Shown: positions 59,573 through 64,000 of the stretch, one piece after another
Numbering within the stretch: position 1 is the stretch's first letter
Layout: every line of letters begins with the position of its first letter
Assembly (NCBI GenBank): GCA_001898225.1
Contig: MKTJ01000054.1
Location: 1 to 64,000 of the forward strand
Direction of reading: 5' to 3'
Length of the DNA: 64,000 bases
From: Chloroflexi bacterium 54-19
Lineage (GTDB): Bacteria > Chloroflexota > Chloroflexia > Chloroheliales > Chloroheliaceae
Position numbers and translations under genes: made by a program
Notes under the pieces: generated by a model
The model's database searches: none
Told to the model about the DNA's origin: nothing
What the model saw: the letters and a program-made list of their open reading frames with translations, nothing else

Positions 59573-61360
59573 ATGCGAGTCCGAACCGAAGAAGTTAATT
59601 CATGGGCAGAAGATAAGCCTTTTGAACCGGCTGGGCAGAGCGAGATTTACACCCGGCCTACCCCGGTCCCGGCGCCCAAAGATTGGGCTATCGAATTCGA
59701 GAACGTCTCCCGGCGCTACAAACTCCATCACGAGGCGAAACTGACACTCCAGGACCGGGTGGTCAATCTTTTCAAGAAGAATAACAGCTACGAAGATTTC
59801 TGGGCCCTGAGGGATATAAGTTTTAAGCTGGAGAGAGGGAAGACCCTCGGTATTATTGGAGCTAATGGGGCCGGTAAATCGACCTTACTCAAACTGGCAA
59901 CCCGGATCGTTGAGCCTACCAGCGGGGTTATCCGGGTCAATGGCCGGGTCTCGGCCATGCTCGAACTCGGCACCGGCTTTCATCCCGAACTGAGCGCCCG
60001 CGATAATATCTATCTCAACGGCGCTTTTTACGGCTTTGATAAAAAGCAGATGGACGAACGCTACGAGCGTATCGTCGAGTTTAGTGAGCTGGGCAAATTT
60101 ATTGATACCCCGGTAAAACACTACAGCAGCGGTATGTACATGCGGCTCGGTTTTGCCGTCGCCATCACGGTCAGCCCCGACATCCTGATTATTGACGAGG
60201 TGCTGGCCGTAGGGGACGCCGCCTTCGGGCGCAAGTGCCACCGGGCTATCGAAGACCTCAAGGCGCAGAGCAAGGCCATGCTTTTCGTGTCGCACGCCGC
60301 CGGGGAAATCTCGCGTTTCTGCGACGAGGTGATTTACCTGGATAAAGGCCGGATGGTGGCCCAGGGCAAGCCGGGCGACATCCTGGACGAATATATGATT
60401 GCCTCGGTCGGTCCCAGCTACTTTACCTCGAAACTGATCCAGACCCCGGCCCAAAAGGGCCAGGTCGAGAAAGAAGAGACCGCCGAGAAAGAGCCCGAGA
60501 CTAAAGAGCCCGTCGCTACCAAGCCCAGCAACATCATCAGCATCGAAGAAATGCTGCTGGGTGGTAAACAACCGGTGGTCCCGGCAGACCAGAACCGCCA
60601 TCTCCAGGTAAATAACGGCATCAGCCAGCTCAGCCAGTTGTGGCAGATCAGCCTGCCCCCGGCGCCCTCAATCGTCCAGTCGAACGCCGAACCCAGCCCT
60701 GAATATTACATCTCGGTAATTAATCCCAATCCCGAAAAGGCGACCTTTGAGCTGACCGGCTACAAAAAGAGCAGTGGCCTGTTCGACCAGGCGGTCGGCG
60801 GCTTACGCGAGGTGGCGATGGGTACGCACACCGTGGACAGGTACGCCAGCCTGCTCTTGCGGCTGGAGGAAGGGGCTATCAGCGGCACCAGCCTGCTCAA
60901 AGTGCAGTCACCGCAGTCGCTGGCGGTCGAATTCGTCGATTACCGGTTGAGCAGCAGTAGCGTCGGGACCAGTAACGCCAAGGCTAGCGCGGCCCCGGCG
61001 AAAGACTGGTATTTCCCGATGATTGACGTCCGCTCGATTAACAGCTACCAGCTGGTCGTTTTCAACATTCAAAACCAGCCGACCAAAGTTACCCTGTCGC
61101 TTTACCGCGATATGGGCGGGCGCGTCCCTAACCTGCGCACCTTCGAATGCGCCCCGCTTTCGCAACTTACCATTGATTTGAATGATGAACTGGCCGGGGG
61201 CGAGGGTGAATTGCGGCGCGGCGAACGTTTCTACGGTGGGGTAACTCTGGCCTGCTCCAACCCGGTCATCGTGGAACGGCACAGCTTGCAACTGGTTTCG
61301 CCGAGCTATCACCTGATGGAAGCGCTAACCCACTACCGGGCGGGCACCCAGTTTAAGTAA
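59573..61360 (+). CDS. ABC transporter ATP-binding protein (Wzt/TagH-type) with unusual C-terminal domain
   Basis: The protein has 595 residues. The ATPase core has Walker A GANGAGKST (97-105), signature YSSGM (184-188) and Walker B ILIIDEVLAVGD (204-215), followed by the H-loop FVSHAAGE. These are Wzt/TagH features. A charged linker (about residues 300-330) leads to a 250-residue C-terminus that appears to hold two similar beta-sandwich modules (YYISVINPNPEKATFELTGY and SYQLVVFNIQNQPTKVTLSLY). In Wzt such a domain binds the glycan's modified end. Here it is not the familiar Wzt_C type. It pairs with the permease and exports the polysaccharide made by the locus. Confidence 0.8.
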   Translation: MRVRTEEVNSWAEDKPFEPAGQSEIYTRPTPVPAPKDWAIEFENVSRRYKLHHEAKLTLQDRVVNLFKKNNSYEDFWALRDISFKLERGKTLGIIGANGAGKSTLLKLATRIVEPTSGVIRVNGRVSAMLELGTGFHPELSARDNIYLNGAFYGFDKKQMDERYERIVEFSELGKFIDTPVKHYSSGMYMRLGFAVAITVSPDILIIDEVLAVGDAAFGRKCHRAIEDLKAQSKAMLFVSHAAGEISRFCDEVIYLDKGRMVAQGKPGDILDEYMIASVGPSYFTSKLIQTPAQKGQVEKEETAEKEPETKEPVATKPSNIISIEEMLLGGKQPVVPADQNRHLQVNNGISQLSQLWQISLPPAPSIVQSNAEPSPEYYISVINPNPEKATFELTGYKKSSGLFDQAVGGLREVAMGTHTVDRYASLLLRLEEGAISGTSLLKVQSPQSLAVEFVDYRLSSSSVGTSNAKASAAPAKDWYFPMIDVRSINSYQLVVFNIQNQPTKVTLSLYRDMGGRVPNLRTFECAPLSQLTIDLNDELAGGEGELRRGERFYGGVTLACSNPVIVERHSLQLVSPSYHLMEALTHYRAGTQFK

Positions 61361-61443
61361 AGTAGACCAAAAGCCGGTAAAGACCCAGGCCCGGTAGTTT
61401 TCAAACAAACCCTAACTAACGTGTTAACTCAGGGCGAGTTTAG

Positions 61444-62382
61444 CTAGACCTGGGTCTTATACCACTCGATGGTATGTTTGAGACCCTCGCGGAAATCGGT
61501 AGTGGCCCGGAAGCCGAATTCCTGCTCGGCCCGGCTGGTATCGAGACAGCGGCGTGGCTGGCCGTTCGGCTTGGTGGTATCCCAGGATAATTTCCCCCTG
61601 AACCCGGTATATTCCGCAATTATTTCAATAAGAGCCCGCATCGAGATTTCCATACCGGAGCCGAGGTTGACCGGTTCGGCCCCGTTGTAATAGCGCAAGG
61701 CCGCTACAATCCCCCTGGCCGCATCTTCCACATACAAAAACTCACGGGTGGGCGAACCGTCGCCCCAGACTTCGACCACCTCGCTGCCGCTTTCGACCGC
61801 TTCCAGGCACTTGCGAATAAGGGCCGGGATAACGTGCGAGGAGGCCGGGTCGAAATTATCGCCGGGGCCGTAGAGGTTTACCGGCAAGAGGTAAATCGAG
61901 TTAAAGCCGTACTGCTGGCGGTAAGCCTGGCCCTGGACCAGCAGCATTTTCTTGGCGAGGCCGTAGGGCGCGTTGGTCTCTTCGGGATAACCGTCCCATA
62001 AATTTTCTTCTTTGAAGGGAATCGGTACGAACTTGGGATAGGCGCAGACCGTGCCGATAGTGACAAACTTCTCCACGCCGCTTTTCCAGCTTTCGTGCAA
62101 AAGCTGAGTACCCATCATCATATTTTCATAGAAGAATTCGGCGGGCCGCTCCCGGTTGGCCCCGATACCACCCACGACTGCCGCCAGGTGGACGATAGCC
62201 TGGGGCTGGGCTTCTTTGAGGTAATGCCGGATCTGGTCAACGTCGCCGACATCAACTTCTTCGTGGGTGGTTACCAGGATATTGTGGAACTGCTGCTTTT
62301 TGAGTTCGGCCACCACCGCCTGACCCAGGAACCCGGTCCCACCGGTTAGCCAGATGCGTTTTTCTCGCAAATCTTCCATCAT
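61444..62382 (-). CDS. fcl: GDP-L-fucose synthase
   Basis: The protein has about 312 residues. WLTGGTGFLGQAV is the NADP-binding motif. HLAAVVGGIGANRERPAEFFYENMMMG and IGTVCAYPKF are marks of the enzyme, and YGLAKK supplies the catalytic Tyr-x3-Lys. It epimerises and reduces GDP-4-keto-6-deoxymannose to GDP-L-fucose. GDP-mannose 4,6-dehydratase is not in the window. The frame begins with a TTG at 62400; ATG 62382 (and 62379) follows AGGGAGAAAGC and is used. It is convergent with the ABC ATPase gene. Confidence 0.85.
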   Translation of the reverse strand: MMEDLREKRIWLTGGTGFLGQAVVAELKKQQFHNILVTTHEEVDVGDVDQIRHYLKEAQPQAIVHLAAVVGGIGANRERPAEFFYENMMMGTQLLHESWKSGVEKFVTIGTVCAYPKFVPIPFKEENLWDGYPEETNAPYGLAKKMLLVQGQAYRQQYGFNSIYLLPVNLYGPGDNFDPASSHVIPALIRKCLEAVESGSEVVEVWGDGSPTREFLYVEDAARGIVAALRYYNGAEPVNLGSGMEISMRALIEIIAEYTGFRGKLSWDTTKPNGQPRRCLDTSRAEQEFGFRATTDFREGLKHTIEWYKTQV

Positions 62383-62563
62383 GCTTTCTCCCTCTAACAA
62401 ATTTGCAAATAGAATGTGGTTAATGTGGTTGGTTGAGGCCGAACTAGAGAAGCGTGAGTTGGGGTCTTCTGAATTGGCCGGAACGCCTTGAAAAAACCGT
62501 TATAATAAACCCATCTGAATAAGTAGATCGTAACTTTACACCAAAATTTTGGTAGGCGGCTCG

Positions 62564-62592
62564 ATTATAGCACAAGCCTAAATAGACATAAA
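62564..62592 (-). promoter_or_regulatory. Extended -10 promoter for the GDP-fucose synthase gene
   Basis: On the minus strand, TGC-TATAAT (-10 at 62569-62564) with a weak TTTATG 17 bases upstream. Confidence 0.4.
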
Positions 62593-62662
62593 TAAACCTA
62601 TTTGGCTATCTTCTGCCGCCCGTAACCCCGCTTATCCCATGTCCCTCAGGGCATACCACCTC

Positions 62663-62684
62663 CCTCACCTCACCTCGCCTCACC
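62663..62684. repeat. CCTCA pentanucleotide repeat
   Basis: About 4.4 copies of CCTCA (one CCTCG variant) lie right at the stop codon of the gene ending at 62684. Confidence 0.6.
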
Positions 62685-64000
62685 TATAGGCCGTAGCGGC
62701 GAGAAGGGCCCTTGCCGCTTTTGACCAGGCTGCCCTGGGCGACCAGGATTTCCAGGTCCCTGGTGGCGGTATTCTCGGATACGCCCGTTAGCTGCTGGTA
62801 CTGCTTGTTGGTGATAAAACCGTGCTGGCGGACATGTTCGAGGGCCACCCGCAGACGCTGCTCGCGTTCCTCTGGCACCGTCCCGGCGAACCTTTCCAGG
62901 CCGGGCCGGGAGGCCGGGGTTTCGAGGGGTTGCGCCATGGGTACGACCCCTGGCTGCGGCCCCGGCTCTAACGGTCCGGTCCCGGCCAGCGGTTGCTCGG
63001 ACTGGTAGGTCGCAGGGGCAGTTGCCGCCGGGCGAGCCAGGGCCGGGAGGTTCTTGCTCCCTCTTTGAAAATTATTCCAGAGGGTCACCACAAATTCGCC
63101 GTGCTGGTTGAACTCGGGGGTGGGCAGACCATAGTGATGCATCACGTTGAGCATGAAGGGGATGCCGGTGCCGACCCGTTCCATATAGCTGCCTGGCATA
63201 TCGCGCAAAATGCTCGCCATGACCGGGTTGCGCGGTTTCGAGCGGGTCCGGCCCGCCTTGAGGTCTTCGATAGAAAGGCCCGGCATCAAAAGGCCCGGAT
63301 TGTGTATCTCGACCCGGTCGGAATAATAAAAGATCCGGATGGCTTCGCCTTTGAGACTGTAGTCGCGGTGGACTATCGCGTTTACCACCGCCTCGCGCAG
63401 GACTTCGAGTGGGATGGCCGGTTCTTCCACCCGGCTAAAACCCTCGATACGGGCGGCCACCGGGGTATAGAGCCGGAGAAAGGCCATGGCCTGTTCAATC
63501 TGCTCGGTCAGGGTACCGGAGATAATCCGGCGGTCGTCATAGCGGCGGACTCCGCTATCGTCCTGGTAGTAGGTGCAGACAATTTCGGCCTGGGGGTAAA
63601 AATAGCGGGGGGCCTGGCCGAAAAGGAGCAGCCCGGCGTTGGTCGGGCGCAAGACCTCCTGTCCGGTAGTCTCGTCGCGCAACCGGGCCACACATTCCTG
63701 TAGGACCAGCAAATCCTCGCTGCTCCGGGCGCGGGAGGGACGGCCTGCCACCTTCGAGATATGTTCCAGGTAGCTTTCAATCCTGGCCTGGTCGAGGTCT
63801 TGCAGGCTGGCCCGTTCGTTGGGCCAGGTCTCCCAGCTTAAGAGGCCCTGGCGGTGCAGATATTCCGAGACCTGCCCGGCCTGCATCGGCACGGTATGGG
63901 TACCAAGGCGCAGCCAGAAAACCCCGCTCGACTGGTAGAGCAGGCCGTCATTGGGTGGGATCAGCGCCGCCACCACTTTCTGCCCGTCTACGGTTACCGT
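62684..64000 (-). CDS. AlbA_2/Schlafen-type putative transcriptional regulator with HATPase-like C-terminus (5' end outside window)
   Basis: At least 438 residues; the frame is open to the window edge (upstream codons TVTVDGQK are family-like), so the start is missing. ILREAVVNAIVHRDYSLKGEAIRIFYYSDRVEIHNPG is the characteristic HATPase_c_4 segment of RecG-like/AlbA_2 proteins (DUF4325-free type), which follow an AlbA_2 domain lying upstream. A Pro/Ala/Gly-rich linker (about 305-375) leads to a winged helix-turn-helix at the C-terminus (NKQYQQLTGVSENTATRDLEILVAQGSL). It is probably a DNA-binding regulator of unknown target. Confidence 0.8.
   Translation of the reverse strand, partial: TVTVDGQKVVAALIPPNDGLLYQSSGVFWLRLGTHTVPMQAGQVSEYLHRQGLLSWETWPNERASLQDLDQARIESYLEHISKVAGRPSRARSSEDLLVLQECVARLRDETTGQEVLRPTNAGLLLFGQAPRYFYPQAEIVCTYYQDDSGVRRYDDRRIISGTLTEQIEQAMAFLRLYTPVAARIEGFSRVEEPAIPLEVLREAVVNAIVHRDYSLKGEAIRIFYYSDRVEIHNPGLLMPGLSIEDLKAGRTRSKPRNPVMASILRDMPGSYMERVGTGIPFMLNVMHHYGLPTPEFNQHGEFVVTLWNNFQRGSKNLPALARPAATAPATYQSEQPLAGTGPLEPGPQPGVVPMAQPLETPASRPGLERFAGTVPEEREQRLRVALEHVRQHGFITNKQYQQLTGVSENTATRDLEILVAQGSLVKSGKGPSRRYGL

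Noticed and set aside
62601..62683. CCTCA repeats considered as a CRISPR-like array
   Set aside because: Units are five bases with no spacers; a simple tandem repeat.

Overview
The window looks like chromosomal DNA from a Chloroflexota bacterium of the Ktedonobacter/Chlorohelix type. This is judged from protein style only: a STAND/NB-ARC regulator with C-terminal TPRs, an F420-dependent-type oxidoreductase, many acyltransferase-3 and fused glycosyltransferase genes, and abundant GTG/TTG starts. No rRNA, tRNA or CRISPR array was found. Base composition is moderate, with AT-rich islands at the insertion-sequence remnants and around 5.8-6.3, 9.1-9.7 and 18.0-19.0 kb.

Region 1 (1-18.9 kb) is a mosaic. 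It holds a small redox/TetR group (F420-type reductase, extended SDR, divergent TetR). A decayed IS3-family element (2780-3938) follows. Next is an unusual putative toxin/effector (4147-5781) with an eCIS-type N-terminal motif and a kinase-like C-terminus. A STAND ATPase regulator (6253-9132) is divergent from it, across an intergenic region with two perfect palindromes. Then come a MITE-like repeat, two membrane proteins, a large secreted SpoIID/PA14 protein, an alpha/beta hydrolase, a xylulokinase-like kinase and an IS3 scar.

Region 2 (19-62.4 kb) is a large cell-surface glycan locus. It includes about seven glycosyltransferases, two of them GT2-GT4 fusions, and two large GT-C-like membrane proteins with outside domains. 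Sugar-nucleotide enzymes are present: WecE- and WecD-like proteins for dTDP-Fuc4NAc, two CDP-paratose-2-epimerase-like SDRs and GDP-fucose synthase. There are also three acyltransferase-3 proteins, methyltransferases, a hexapeptide acyltransferase and a Wzm/Wzt-type ABC exporter. A sulfation module runs through it: three sulfotransferases, a bifunctional ATP sulfurylase/APS kinase (PAPS synthase) and, overlapping it by four bases, a sulfite-oxidase-like molybdoenzyme without a visible signal peptide. The simplest reading is an ABC-exported, sulfated and acylated surface polysaccharide whose sulfate donor is made inside the locus, possibly partly from sulfite.

Region 3 (62.4-64 kb) holds the 3' part of an AlbA_2/HATPase-type regulator that runs off the window.

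Points of most interest are the eCIS-motif kinase-like effector, the sulfite oxidase-PAPS synthase coupling, an apparent ATA start codon on the exporter permease, a homopolymer frameshift in a methyltransferase, and a dispersed inverted-repeat element. All functions are inferred from sequence motifs recognised by eye; no database search was run.
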